DNA from: Tubiluchus corallicola | Taxonomy: Eukaryota; Priapulida; Priapulimorpha; Priapulimorphida; Tubiluchidae | Assembly: GCA_030141605.1 (NCBI GenBank) | Contig: JAQGDQ010000233.1 | Span: 248,001 to 312,000, forward strand | DNA length: 64,000 bases | Direction: 5' to 3' | The notes under the pieces: generated by a model | The model's database searches: none | What the model was told of the DNA's origin: nothing | What the model saw: only the letters and a program-made list of their open reading frames with translations | Position numbers and translations under genes: made by a program | Shown: positions 11,201 to 23,281 of the stretch, one piece after another | Layout: each line of letters starts with the position of its first letter | Position numbering within the stretch: the first letter of the stretch is position 1

Positions 11201-14200
11201 AGTGGTACTTTAATGCAACCAGAATTTTCATAGCGATAGAGTTCTGAGAAATTTGAGGTAACTTCCATAAAAGTAGTTTTTGATTATTTATACTGCTTTC
11301 TGCCATTTACCTCATGCACGAGTTAACCAAAATCAGGTGTTCAAAACAATTAGGATTGCAGTCCTATTCAGTTTACAGAATTTGCTTTTGTTTCCAATTA
11401 CAGTTACAGGCTGCAGGAAAGCATACTAAATTATCAAGCTCTCAGTTAGCCAAGTTGCAACAGCTGTGTGAACAAAGGCTTAAGAGGTATTAAGGTAAAC
11501 ACTCTGTAGAAATATAATATTAGAAAAATCCATTTGGTAACTGGATGACAAATCCTGCATGAAATGTCATGTGTTCTAAGACTTTATACATGAGAAGCCT
11601 CATTTTACCAAAATGCTGGTGACATGCCACACACAGAAAATGTGTTCCATATTCTTGCATGTTGGCGTATTTTGCACAAGTTTGTTGATTGTCTGTAAGA
11701 TTGCCGTCCCACATGTAACGGAAATTTCTTGTATGATTAAATTTTGCATTCTAAATTTTTCTTAAAGTTAATGTATTTTGTACTTTGCACAGTATGTAAC
11801 TGCATAGTTGTGCAGCGCTCAGATTTGATGTTAATTTAATAAAAAAATTATTGCATTTGGTCATTTAGTTAAGATCACCTTGTGAGCAAAAAATGCAATA
11901 ACTTTGCTTAAAAAATCTTCACTGTAATGCAAAAGTAAACATGAGGTAATATGCAATCCCAACTGGTTTACAACTTTTCAGTGTCCCTTTTTCTTCAACT
12001 CATTACTCACATAGGTAATAATTGTTTTAAAATAAGCCACAAAGGTTTATCAATATTCTGGCATTCACAATCATGATCTAATTAATGATTGTAATCATTA
12101 GTCTTTACTCAGAATGTGGGAATGTGTGCAGCAGAAGTATATATATATATATAATGTGACGTAACTTGTTAAAATATATGCCAAATTAAAACCAATAGCT
12201 AACATGATGTTTGAGCTCAAATCCCAAATCACGATTGAGCTCAAAACCACAACTGTACCAAAAGGAAGGTACCTTATTAAGCACAGAACTAACCAGCTAA
12301 CAGGAAACAAATTACATGCCAGAACTGAGTGAATATTAAACAACATTATTATAAAAGTGTTTTTAGCTGCCAGAGATTCTGAGTGTGGAATTGAGTTAAT
12401 TTAGGGAATTCTGTCCTTAACAAGTGAAAGTGGCTCACTAAAAGATTATACAGCATAACTAATGTTATAGTTGTCTGCACACTGAACAAAACTTCTTGGT
12501 TTTGTTATCAAATGCTATATTACATTTGCTCATTAATTTAGTAAGTGTAACATATACTTTTGTACTGCATATTTTTGCAGAATTCCTCTTCAGTACATAA
12601 TAGGCGAATGGGACTTTAGAGATATTACCCTAAAACTTCAGCCTCCTGTCTTGATACCGAGACCAGAAACTGAAGTAAGTATTATTTAAGTAAATTTTTG
12701 GCAAACCATTGAATCACATATAGCAATACTGCATCGATTTCGGTTAATTTGGTGATGTGGGTGATCATCCGTAAAGTAAAATTATAGATGATAGTAAAAG
12801 TAAAAGTAAAAAATCATGAGTAATGAATACTTTACAAAATATTTAATGTATTCCAGATAGCAATTGATGGTGTGATTAAATAATTTTATGTTTTCTGTTG
12901 TAGAATAAAGTTCAATTTACAAAATTTTAATGTCACAGATATTTCAGTTGAGAATGGTTTAGAAATAAACCTCACTTTCCTTGTTTTAAGTAAATCTAAT
13001 GAAAAGCAGTAAAATGCTGGGTTTTATCAACGGTTAATTTTCGTATTAACGCTAAATTCATATGTCAGCCCACATTTATTATACTTGTCAATGTAAAGTA
13101 ATATTTAAAAACTATTTTACAGGAGCTGGTAGAATTAGTCCTTCATGATTTAGAAGAAAATTATACAGTTGGTGCAGACATTTTAGAAATTGGCTGTGGT
13201 AGTGGAGCGATATGTTTATCTTTACTTAAAAGTCGACTAAAGGTACTTTGCATTGCATTTTTTCATTTATTTCACTAGAAGTCATTATGGTGTGACCAAT
13301 AAATTTGGAAATACTATCAAATTATTTTTTACAACTTAGTTACTGAATTACAAAGCTGAAGAAACTCATTGGTTGATTGACTTTCATAATTTCAGTTTTG
13401 TTTTAGGATTGTGTGGTAGCCATTGACAGCAGTACCGAAGCCTGTGAACTGACAAGAATAAACGCAACTGAGCTTGGTTTAATGGCAAAGAGACTGACAG
13501 TTTTACATGAGAAAATATCTATAAGTATGTAATCTTGCTGTTACTGTTTTCTGTAGCTTTTATGTTATATTTCTTGTGTACAGTTTAGAGAACTGTAATC
13601 CAAAGCCCAAGATAGAGTAGCAGGGTCTACTGCTGACACTGAGTGGTTCAGTGGGTCAGAATCTCATTACCAAGCCTTTTAAAATGCAATGCTGAAGCAT
13701 GATCTGCAGTGGTATTTAAGACATGTTTAGATATGCACAGTGTACAGTTTAGATATGTACAGTACGCTGGTTCGTGGGCCACAATCTCATTACCAAGGCC
13801 ATTAATATGCGAATCAGCAGAGGCATTTTAACCATTTTCAGGTGTACAATTTACGCTCTGGTTTGGTGGATCAGAATCTCATTACCAAGGCTATTAATTT
13901 ACGAATCGGCAGAAGCATTTTAACCATGTTTAAATGTGGAGAATGTACACTCTAGTTTGGCGGCCAAGTTAAAATGCGATGCTTGAAGTGTAAATCTGCA
14001 GGGGTATTTTAACATTGTGTATAGATGTGTACACTCAGCAGGAGAAAAGTTCAGATTTGGCAATTTCTGACTGGTCACCAGTCCATTGAATAACTAGGCC
14101 TTGCATTGTGTAACTTAAAGGAATTTCTCTCTATTAAAGGATACACTGTGACTGCTTTGCTGTTCTCTTTGCATCAGTAGACAAAACCCCGAGGTTTTTA

Positions 14201-17200
14201 GAAACTTAAAACAGGGATGTGATCAGAGAATTTACAACAATATAATTTGTAAAACTTCTGACACTAAAAACTATTTTTTCGATTTCTCAATTCTAGACAT
14301 AAATTCTTTATAAAATTGATATACAATGTTGCAGTATTGGCACTTTCAAGTAAAAAAAGATGTCGCGAGCAATGTATTGTGTTGTTTTTCTAGGATCAAT
14401 AGCACAGCGATGGAAGGAAAAATTTGATATTATTGTTAGTAATCCACCTTATGTAACCAACCAGGATATGATTAACTTGCAACCTGAAATAGGCTGGTAA
14501 GTGTGCTATTATGTGAAATTATGTTTATGTTTGCTATTTATTTTGCTTTTTCTAAAATTACCAGAACATTGTCACCCTTCATTTATTCACAAAAAAGACG
14601 AAGTAATTAAAGAATGTGTGTACATAAACTAGTGTTTAGAAGAGTAATGCTATCATCACGTTATTTAATGCGCAGTTATGAAGACAGAAATGCCTTATGT
14701 GGTGGAAAAGATGGTATGGATGTTATAAAGCAAGTTCTTCACTTTGCGTCTTATTCACTCAGAAATAATGGGTATAAATGTTTATTTCTTAACATTAAAT
14801 AATTATTCTGTTTTATTAGTGCCTTGATTTTGTAGCTGACGTACTGCTTTTGTGAATCGGCATATTAATCTCTCGTTCTCATTTAGCATTTTAAATTAAC
14901 TTAAGATTGTTGGGGGAATTTCATCAATTAATTTTTGTCAAATTTATTTTATTTTTTGTTTGCTGTTTTTACATGTATTTATCGTCTACTGGCCATTTTG
15001 CACTCACAAGACACCGATAATTTATTAGATTAGATGTGCAAGTATGATATAGAAGATGCTGTCAAACTTGTTTTGATGGGACACTATTGCTAACAAGATC
15101 AGTTAACTGAGTTGCTAACATTAGCACTGCTATGATTGATATGCTTTCAGATTTAGATACTGCTGTTAATGTCACCAGTTTTATTAATACAATATTGCTA
15201 GTAGAAAAACATCCTATCCCAAAGTTTGTTAATGACTTTGAATATAACTGAACATTGTTTCTCTTATACCTATGGTCATTTGACTTTTTTACACTTTAGC
15301 AGAATTAACAGGGTGACTGCCAACTACAAGTACACTATTGAGGTGGTCCATCATATACTGCTATGAGTATACATGTAGTTGATTAAATGATACTGTACTG
15401 TGCACAGAAATGTTTGGCAGTCTCCCAACATAGGGGAGAGTCGGGTATATTGAACCCCTTAAAGAACCTACTTCACTGCATCAAAATTAAGTCATGCAGT
15501 GAGAAGCTCCCTTGATGAAACAGTGCAATTTAGGCATAGATTTCCATATACTAAATTTGGAAGTTCTTAGATTAAGTTTTTCCGAGAAATAGTAAATTTA
15601 AATCTTTACGTATCAGTCCAGTATAGAAGACCTGCAGTCGATCTTTATTGGACTGAACACGTAAACAATATATAGATACTTATAATACACATAAATAAGT
15701 ATAAAGTGATTAAATACTTGTTAAAAATAATATACTTTGGTCATTATCAATATTATCAATATAATTTTTTGATTAAAAAATTAGATAATGTAACTAAGTC
15801 ACTAAGGCTTTCCCATAATCATTTCAAGGCAGTTTCCATATTTACATCAAAACCGACAAATGAAAATGTTTTAAATTCATTCATATATTGCAAATAACTT
15901 GTGTAGGACTTAATAGATTAATTATCCTGTTTATTAATAATAGTACTAAAACAGTACAATGAGCATACAATATACGTTATAGCTGGAATAACCTATATTG
16001 GGCCACAGGTCGCCTATGTTGGATCTTTGTACATCTTATGTCCCATATCCTATATTGGACTATTTGCTCCAATATAAAATTTCAAAGTGGTCCAAAACAG
16101 CAAAAATCATAGACAGAGCGTAATGCCCAGCAGACAATGCAAGCATTTTAAATGATTTTTTAGACATTACGGCAATGTTATATGATGTTGTCTATGCATA
16201 ACAATAGTCTATAGTAGCATATGTTGCAGTTTCACAAGCATTGTTGTTTGCTATCCCTTATCAAATACAGTAGGCACCGCTTAATAGACCCTATTAATCG
16301 ATGGGTGTAGTATTATAGGTATAGAAGTATGAGTCATCTGTTTAGTGTGCACTGCAAAGGATTTTAATGAATTCTAGAAACGAACTAATGCCCAAATTCC
16401 TTTGTGCAGTTATAAATTAGAAAAATATTTTAAAATATTAATTTATATAAGTGAATTAGCAATAAATTAAAAAGTATACTTTTCTAAATCATAGACTTTT
16501 CTAAGTCTGTTTATTTATAAAAATTACAAAAATTCCTTCAAAGTCGGCTGCTTCATTTTCTCGCGAAGAAGTTGGCCCTTAAAGTTCTCGTAATTATAAA
16601 AACTTTGAAAATCTGTTGTTGTGTGTGACTAAAACAGTTCTGAATTTTCTGCTCACTCACATTGCCCTTACTTGCTGTACGATGTTAACTCTTGTAAGTC
16701 ACAAGGAATACCGGTTCACTACTGTACCAGCATCCTTGACTGTTAATGCATTAAGCCTGAAAGTGTGATTTGCAACGAGAGTGTCAAAAGGAAACCACCA
16801 GGTAAATGGTTAAATGTTTAGCTTCCAGAAATTCTTTTGGTAACAGTGGGCGAGCGGGTAACAGATTCAAAGCAAAACCACTACGCTAGCGTATTAGTGT
16901 ATGATAAACATTCCTGCTTATGAACAAAACGGTCTTAACATGATTGCTTCTGCTTATATAGTGCAGAAAAGGGAAGTAAAGATGACATAAAAGTAGGAAA
17001 GGCTCTCTGAGCACATATAAATATCTTATTTTAAGTAGGTGAAGGAAAAATCTTGAGTAAATTATGCAGAGTTATTTGAGTCAATTACCAATAGTTCTTA
17101 TGTATATTTGAATAGAAGTGTCCCAAATCCAGGCATTTGAGTCAATTAAGCAAATGAGTCTATTAAGCGGCGCCTGTTGTATGTATAAAAAATAAAAGCT

Positions 17201-19800
17201 CAATGTTCTTGCTTCTGTCTGCTTATGGCCATTTTCAGCAGAGGAAGTTACCGTATATACTCGCATATAAGCCGAATTTAGAACTAAAAAATACAATACT
17301 GAAATCAGGGGGTCGACTTATATGCGCATGAAACAAAATGAACACAAGGACAGACACTAATGCCAATTTTCCAGCCAGGTGAGTCAGACGATGAGGGTGG
17401 TAGTGACAATGATTTTGAAGGTTTCTAATTATTTTTAAGAACACTATGTTAAATTATAAACAGAAATGTTATAATTTTTTGTGAATAAATAGAAAACAAA
17501 ATATTTTCTTCTTTATTCATATCAAAATGTATAATTTCTTCTATTTCTTCTAGTATGTAACATAAAAGTAAGCATTTTACATCTTTATAGTAAAAAAATT
17601 CTATGAACCAAAAATACCCAATTAACAAAATGTGACAAAAAGGGATCAATTTTGTTGAATGGGTATGGAGTAAAATTAGACAAGTTGATAGTCGGCTTAT
17701 ATACGGGTTTTTGCAAAAACTGGCCATTTTAAAGCAGTTTTAGGGGGTCGGCTTATATGCGATGTAGGCTTATATGCGAGTATATACGGTAAGTGCATTG
17801 TTTTGTAAGGGAACAAAGTCATTCGCATTATAAAGTGAACAAATGCTGAAACATGGCAAAGGTCCAATATAGAAACCATTCCAACATGCCCGACTCTCAC
17901 ATATCTAAAAATTGCACTAGTAGTTGGCTGGATGCTTGCATATACATTGGTGCGACATGGCTTGATATCATAAGATTTTAAATGAAGCAAGTATTTTTGA
18001 CACATGCTGGCTACATGTTATCTGCTACTTGGCAGTGGAGATAAAAGCAATAGGATAATGGCACCACAATCAACATGTTAACAGTGATGTTATTAAGAAG
18101 ATAATCTTTGAGTCAATGGTAACAGGATGATATTAACGTAGTGATGTACATGAGATTTGTTTTATGTTTTCAAAGTAATCATCACGAACTATTTATGCAG
18201 TGTGAAGCAGTGCTTAAAATGCTTACTTTATTGGGGTGAAAATAGTTCGAAGGTGTCTGCCTGATTTTTGGCTCCATTATTTCAACCAAATGTGTACAAA
18301 ATGCTATATCTTCAAGCACCATCAATTCCTGACAGCTGTACATCAGACACTAGCAGCTATCTAGTAGTGTATAAAGCTTCACTGTGTATCATGTCTCGAG
18401 TTCATCATGTAGTGAAGTAGTCATCTTCTTTTACAGTTCTGTGTGGTTGGAAGTTGGTTTGGGGCACACTAACACAATACGTAAACAAGTGCAAGAAATG
18501 CATTTTGGCAGAATTAAGTTTGTTGCTCACTATCAAGATTTTACCAAAAGGTAAGAGAGATATGTCGACGATAATGATAGTCATTGATATGAAAAATTTG
18601 TTTTTATCATTATCGTATTGATACTATTCTAAGAATATCATTATCATATTGAATTTGGTGCGTATCGCTGCTTATCTCTTACTTTTATAAAATTAGTTCA
18701 TTTTGATTTTCATTTGTGCAATGGAAATATGAAATTTTTTAAAAAAAATACCTATTCATAAGGTTGTTTGTTTCTTCTTGCAATAGCAGCTGTCTTCAGT
18801 CGGTTTAGTGACATGGTCGCGGAATAAATGCCAAGTGTGGTATTTTTAGGAGCTATGTGCTCCCAAATGTGTATTTTTCTAGTTACGTACAAGCTGTGCA
18901 GCTCACATAAATGAATGTGTCATGCAGCAATAGATCGGTGTGCAACACATTTATCTGTTGCAACTGAGGTATTAATATTATTTTATGATTAAACAAAAAA
19001 GGGAATATTGTCACAGAAATCTATTTGGAAACGGCTTGCAAAAATAAATGACCAGATGTTCAGTACTATTTGTATCGTTTGAAATAATTTATCATACAGT
19101 ATCAGATCATCTGATAATCAGATCGTATCGTTGGAAAAAAGTACAGTATCGTGTTGCCAAATTTATGGTACTTAACATGCCTAAAAAGAGATACAGAAAA
19201 TGTGGTGAAATATAATCTAATAAATGTTAACTGCCTTTTAACTATTTAATATTAATGTTTTCCATTGCTTAAAATACTGAGTAGCGGAATTTTGAAATTA
19301 TGTATTAAAATTTATTACTACTTAGGATCACATTATCACGTCACATCTGTCAAGTCATTTCGTATTTACTTAGTAGGATGAATTCATTAGTCTGTCACCT
19401 TACAAACTTTACATATCACACAAAAGCTATAAATCAAACATTCTTTGTGTCAGTGAATGTATGTCAATACAAATGCAATATAGTTGGGTATCAAGAAGGC
19501 CTATGAAAATCGAAATACAACCAAATCTTGTTATAACCCCATTTATAATGACAACCTTATTTAATGCCCAAATTTTTGGTGAAACAATTGTCTCTATTTG
19601 CAATGACATTTATGTATTAATGCAACTCGTTATAATGCCAAACTCTTTTAATAATGCCGACTTTTTTGCTGTCCCTCAAGTAGGTTATATAAAGAGGCCT
19701 GACTGTACTTTGCATATTGGTAAATTCAATAATTTTAACTTATAAGGTTCATATTTTCTATTATTTTAGGTGGAGGTTTTGCCATTTAAAAAAATTTTGA
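8207..19800 (+). CDS. HEMK1: HEMK1-like release-factor glutamine N5-methyltransferase, ten exons
   Basis: Class I SAM-dependent methyltransferase of the HemK/PrmC family. In animals HEMK1 methylates the glutamine of the GGQ motif of mitochondrial peptide release factors. Exons: 8207-8223 (tentative), 9164-9284, 11404-11486, 12581-12674, 13123-13242, 13407-13524, 14394-14496, 14676-14771, 18437-18550, 19770-19800. All introns are GT-AG and phases agree, giving 298 residues (about 340 in human as I recall, 277 in E. coli PrmC). Motifs seen: helical N-terminal domain with YHIFEQAGIP; IPLQYIIGEWDF; IPRPETE (about 99-105); SAM loop ILEIGCGSGA (about 125-134); VVAID acidic strand; catalytic VSNPPYV with NPPY at about 201-204; YEDRNALCGGKDGMDV. 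It ends ...RFCHLKKF. The proposed first exon encodes MPWFE and gives an Arg-rich start that could be a short mitochondrial presequence, but an additional upstream exon is possible. It converges on the SHP2-like gene. Confidence 0.9.
9455..9772 (+). repeat. 318-bp direct repeat R, copy 1 (HEMK1 intron 2)
   Basis: It begins GCTACAATGCTTCCCC and ends GAGGTAACTTC. It matches 10948-11265 with three mismatches by direct reading, so the duplication is recent. The two copies lie 1493 bp apart in the same orientation and flank block B. The ends are not TG...CA, so this is not a typical LTR. Confidence 0.9.
9784..10943 (+). repeat. 1.16-kb repeat block B, copy 1 (HEMK1 intron 2)
   Basis: It starts TAAGATTGTTGGGGGAATTT and ends near CCTATATTAGACT. 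It is nearly identical, with scattered substitutions and balanced small indels, to 14902-16061 in the intron between HEMK1 exons 8 and 9. It contains an internal GAGAGTCGGGTATATTGAAC motif that is the left end of the longer candidate element at 15.44 kb. No protein is encoded. Confidence 0.9.
10948..11265 (+). repeat. 318-bp direct repeat R, copy 2 (HEMK1 intron 2)
   Basis: Second copy of R (see 9455-9772). It begins five bases after block B ends and lies about 140 bp before HEMK1 exon 3. Differences from copy 1 are single-base changes near its positions 85, 254 and 285. Confidence 0.9.
13625..14035 (+). repeat. Degenerate minisatellite, unit about 100-120 bp (HEMK1 intron 6)
   Basis: The phrases AATCTCATTACCAAG (three times), GGCAGAAGCATTTTAACCAT-like and GTACACTCT/TACAGTTTAG recur about every 100-120 bp over roughly four units. 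The units have diverged considerably. Confidence 0.65.
14902..16061 (+). repeat. 1.16-kb repeat block B, copy 2 (between HEMK1 exons 8 and 9)
   Basis: Second copy of block B (see 9784-10943), offset 5118 bp at both ends. It is not flanked by repeat R. Beyond 16061 the sequence runs on as CCAATATAAAATTTC-type DNA that copy 1 lacks. Confidence 0.9.
16268..17179. mobile_element. Pogo/Tigger-like non-autonomous element, TA-flanked (912 bp)
   Basis: The left terminus CAGTAGGCACCGCTTAATAG is matched inverted by CTATTAAGCGGCGCCTGTTG at the right. TA dinucleotides flank both sides (16266-16267 and 17180-17181), as expected for Tc1/mariner/pogo insertion. CAG-type termini and lack of an ORF fit a pogo/Tigger-derived MITE. 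The right 150 bp (17039-17181) resembles 28528-28693 in SHP2. Confidence 0.75.
17251..17789. mobile_element. Tc1/mariner-type MITE, TA-flanked, long perfect ends (539 bp)
   Basis: The left end CCGTATATACTCGCATATAA continues GCCGA and is matched inverted by TTATATGCGAGTATATACGG at the right. TA flanks are at 17249-17250 and 17790-17791. An inner pair repeats GGGGGTCGACTTATATGCG / GGGGGTCGGCTTATATGCG. The ends are nearly undecayed, so insertion was probably recent. No ORF. Confidence 0.85.
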
Positions 19801-20013
19801 GCAATTACTACCATAACGGCAATGGAAAATGACACAAAAAGGCATTCACTCTGCTGTATATGTGAAGCAACTGCAGCTCCAACGTTTTTGTATAAAAGGT
19901 TCAAATTTTTTTGAATTGTGTTAATCTGTTACTGTGTACGTTCTTAAACTAACCAAGAAATGTTCCTTAAACTGCAAGATATGCTAATCTTCATCACTTT
20001 TTAAAACAAAAGT

Positions 20014-20019
20014 AATAAA
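20014..20019 (+). terminator. Candidate poly(A) signal for HEMK1
   Basis: AATAAA 214 bp past the HEMK1 stop codon. It is the first canonical hexamer I see downstream; the cleavage site cannot be read from sequence. Confidence 0.4.
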
Positions 20020-20510
20020 ATTTTCTCTAAATTGGACTTTGCTTCCTGAATTCTAGGCAAGAGCTTTACTTTTAACCTTCCTTAAAATTTACAGGAAAGT
20101 TACACTTGTTTTATTTTTCAAATTCCTGTTCAGTTGAAAAATTGAAAGTTGCATAGCAAATGTGCAGTAATCAGTTTTTACCAACAGGATGTTATTTCAG
20201 ACATGAGGTTGCTTATGCCTGTTATAGATGCGCAAATTTGTAGATTAAACTGTGCATGATATTACAGAGTACTTCATCGAGCATTGTGTCATTGACGTGC
20301 AAATGTGTGATCTTTTTGCAACAATGTGTTAATAAGCCATACACAAATGGGAATGAAATGTGTACACTTTGGCAAAACCATAAATTACTCCATCCTTTTC
20401 TGTTCAAAAATTGAATGATTACAATCACAAGTAAGAATAAACAAACCAAAGAGTGCAATTTGATTTTTATTATTTTAAGATTTGACAATCAGCACAGACA
20501 GTATTATACT

Positions 20511-21365
20511 AGGAGCTGACAGAGATTTGTATTACATCTCACTTTCTCTTTTTAATCACACTATGTTTTCAAACTGGTGCATTATATAGGGGCGCACCAA
20601 AAGGTGGTACACCTTATTCTGAAAATCAATTTAAATCACATTTTGAGAACAACAACAAAACTTTATGAAAATACTCTGGATCTTACCGAGTAAAAGATCA
20701 ATTGTTCTTAAGCAATGAATGTGGTGCAAAACCTACATAAGAATGACTCGGAGGAAAAGGCAAGGCAGCCTGCACCTTCAAAGACCCATATTGACCAATG
20801 ACGTTAAACTATTTACCTAACACTGACAGAGATTCTGATCTGTCCCATAATCATTACCTATACATTAAATGATATTAGTATTTACACATTTAATATTACA
20901 GATTAAAAATTTTTCATTGATGTACTTTAACTGAACTAAAAATAGCCTCTGCTACCCTATTTTTCCCTTTGAGTAAGATCTAAAGAACATGTTCACAAAG
21001 CTTTATTGATGTACTGAAAGTGTGATTTAAATTAGCTTTGGAGGTAAATTTTAGGGGTCCTTTTACCGGCTTTACATAACATAACATAACACAGGGGTCC
21101 CCATATAAAAGGCCCTCTACATAATGCAGAGTGACTAATAAGTGATCGCCATGGTCAAATTCATTATTTAAGAACCGCTGATCTTTATTCAATAAGGCGT
21201 AAAAAACATTTTTGCAAAATTTCAAATGTGCTCAAAGTGTGACTTAAATAGGTTTAGGGGCTAAACTTGCGAGTGACCATTTAGTCATCTCGAATAGACT
21301 ATGAATGGATTCCAGCACTCAAACCATTTGCATGCGAGATGTAATACAAACTTTTGTCAGCTCCT
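20511..21365. mobile_element. TIR element between HEMK1 and SHP2 (855 bp)
   Basis: The left end AGGAGCTGACAGAGATTTGT continues ATTACATCTC. The inverted right end is GAGATGTAATACAAAC then TTTGTCAGCTCCT. About 30 bp match with a few mismatches. The interior carries an imperfect repeat of AAAGTGTGAYTTAAAT at 21018 and 21235. No ORF, and no unambiguous target duplication. Confidence 0.7.
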
Positions 21366-21369
21366 GCAT

Positions 21370-23250
21370 TATTATGCTAATTACATCAGTGCAGCTAGCA
21401 AAATTTTCACAAACAGTTGTGCATGAGACGTACTGCTACAACACATAAAACATCTGTTTTTGAATTGCATTGGAAATTTAATGAAATTTGAATATGCTGT
21501 CTTAGCTATTTTGAACATTGGGCATTAATCTTAGTTTTTATTGTTAATTACGCTACCTCTAATTAACCGTAACACAAATGTGGAAGACTGCTACAATAGG
21601 AGTGTTAATAAAACGTTTTTAGTTTGCACCAGTAACTACAATAATAATAATTTACACTGTAATCATCTTCCCATAATTCTTATACTTGCTTACACAGTGT
21701 TTGAAGAAAATACTTCTCAAATGACAGGCAATAGATAAGAAAGTTACCATAGTATCTGCGAGCCAAGGTTTAATTTAAGTACGTTCCCTACCCTTACTAA
21801 CTTTAAAATCATGTCAGAAGCAGAAAAAGAAAATGGATAGTCACTACTGAGCTGAACCACTGGATGAAATGACTATTCAATTTTGTAGATCTACAAGTTG
21901 CAAATATACACTGTGATTTTAGCTTGCTCTGTATGTATAACGTAAGCCTGGACAGCAAGTTAACAAGATGCATACAAAACTTGCCAAACCATTCCAAGGC
22001 TAAGCAAGATATCAAAAAGCTGAAATGGCAATTTGATAAACTATTTTTTACTTTCCAATACACTAAGTAACTTGTTTTTGTTGATCATAGCAAAATATCT
22101 TCCGTGGTATCAATATCGCTTTTAAAACAATCTTCTCAAATCTTTACCTAAATTCCACATATTCACAAGATTTGCCAACAACATTGAAACAGTGAGCTTT
22201 ACACAGAACACAAATTTAGTTTACTATATAGCCTATACTACCTTTCTCATCAAATAAATACCCTCCAGCATAGAAAATTTATGAAAGTACCATTACTCAC
22301 TGTCCAAAAATAAAAATATAAATGAAATTGACATAAAATTAATGTGCAGACTAGTATATGCTGGCAAATTGGTTGTGTGCCCTGGCCATGCTACTTTATA
22401 CTATTTAACCTTTATTAGAAACTGTCTTCCCAACAAAAATATCTCAGAAAGTGACAGTGCTTCTTGACTTTTGACTAAACAAACAGTACTTCAACCTAAC
22501 TAAGATGATTACTTATACTTGAAAAAGAACGCTCTGGTACTACTGAATTTAGAGAATGTTAAACTACCATTTAATACCAGATTAGTCTCACATGAGAATC
22601 GTCATCGTAACAAAGATATGAATATTATTGTATTCAATTTAGCTAATAGCATACATTATGTAATAGACTTACTTTCTGAAAGGGCGATGGTCTATAAATG
22701 ACCTACTTTTATTTTTTTTAACAAAAAGTTACAAAACTCGTCATCTGTACTGTACTACCTGCACAAACTGAACCACAATGTGCTTAACTATTAAACATGG
22801 TTTTCATAGCAGGCTTCTACAAAGATGATACATGCATTGTTACCAGTAAGAATTATTTCCATGTCCACGCTGAAAATGACATCAGTTGATAACAGTTGCA
22901 GTGTCTTGAAAATGCCATAATTAAATGACAATGTACACATTTCATGCTTTCAGAGCATACTTTATGAATGAATTTCATTAAATTCCGAAACACTGAACTT
23001 CCGGTAATCAATATGGTATTCATGCAAATTACATTAAAAATACCAAATTAATTTAAATTCCATAATTACAAAGCATCACAGTAGCATTGTTTTAATACAC
23101 GTATTGAGAGTTATTAACAGCTTGAGCATATCCCTGATAAGCGAAACTACCATATAAAGTTGACTGAGGTACACGTAATTAGTACTATAACTCAAACATA
23201 AGTTTAAGAATATATTAATTGTTATATTCATTGGCAAAATCTCCACTGGT
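21370..23250. other. Gap between convergent genes, probably part SHP2 3' UTR
   Basis: No exon recognised. The SHP2 3' UTR must start at 23281 and run leftward. AATAAA on the - strand occurs at 23251-23256 and at several lower positions, so the UTR end is not resolved. Confidence 0.4.
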
Positions 23251-23256
23251 TTTATT
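23251..23256 (-). terminator. Candidate poly(A) signal for the SHP2-like gene
   Basis: AATAAA on the - strand, 25 bp past the stop codon. A 3' UTR this short would be unusual, so one of the later hexamers (for example near 22.7 or 22.4 kb) may be used instead. Confidence 0.25.
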
Positions 23257-23281
23257 AAGCTGTTATGATATGTTCGTGAAA

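Larger units (their letters stand above)
15436..17898. mobile_element. Candidate 2.46-kb DNA element bounded by GAGAGTCGGG inverted ends
   Basis: The left end GAGAGTCGGGTATATTGAAC is matched inverted at the right end, where CCATTCCAACATGCCCGACTCTC lies at 17876-17898 (its last 20 bases are TTCCAACATGCCCGACTCTC). A further inner GGTCCAATATAG echoes the CCTATATTGGAC near 16050. Flanks are ...ACATAG and ACATAT..., a possible short target duplication. Two smaller TA-flanked elements are nested inside. There is no coding capacity, and the terminal match is only about 10 perfect bases. Confidence 0.45.

Noticed and set aside
9455-11265. LTR retrotransposon with 318-bp LTRs
   Set aside because: Repeat ends are not TG...CA, there is no primer-binding site or polypurine tract, no gag/pol, and no short target duplication outside the repeats.
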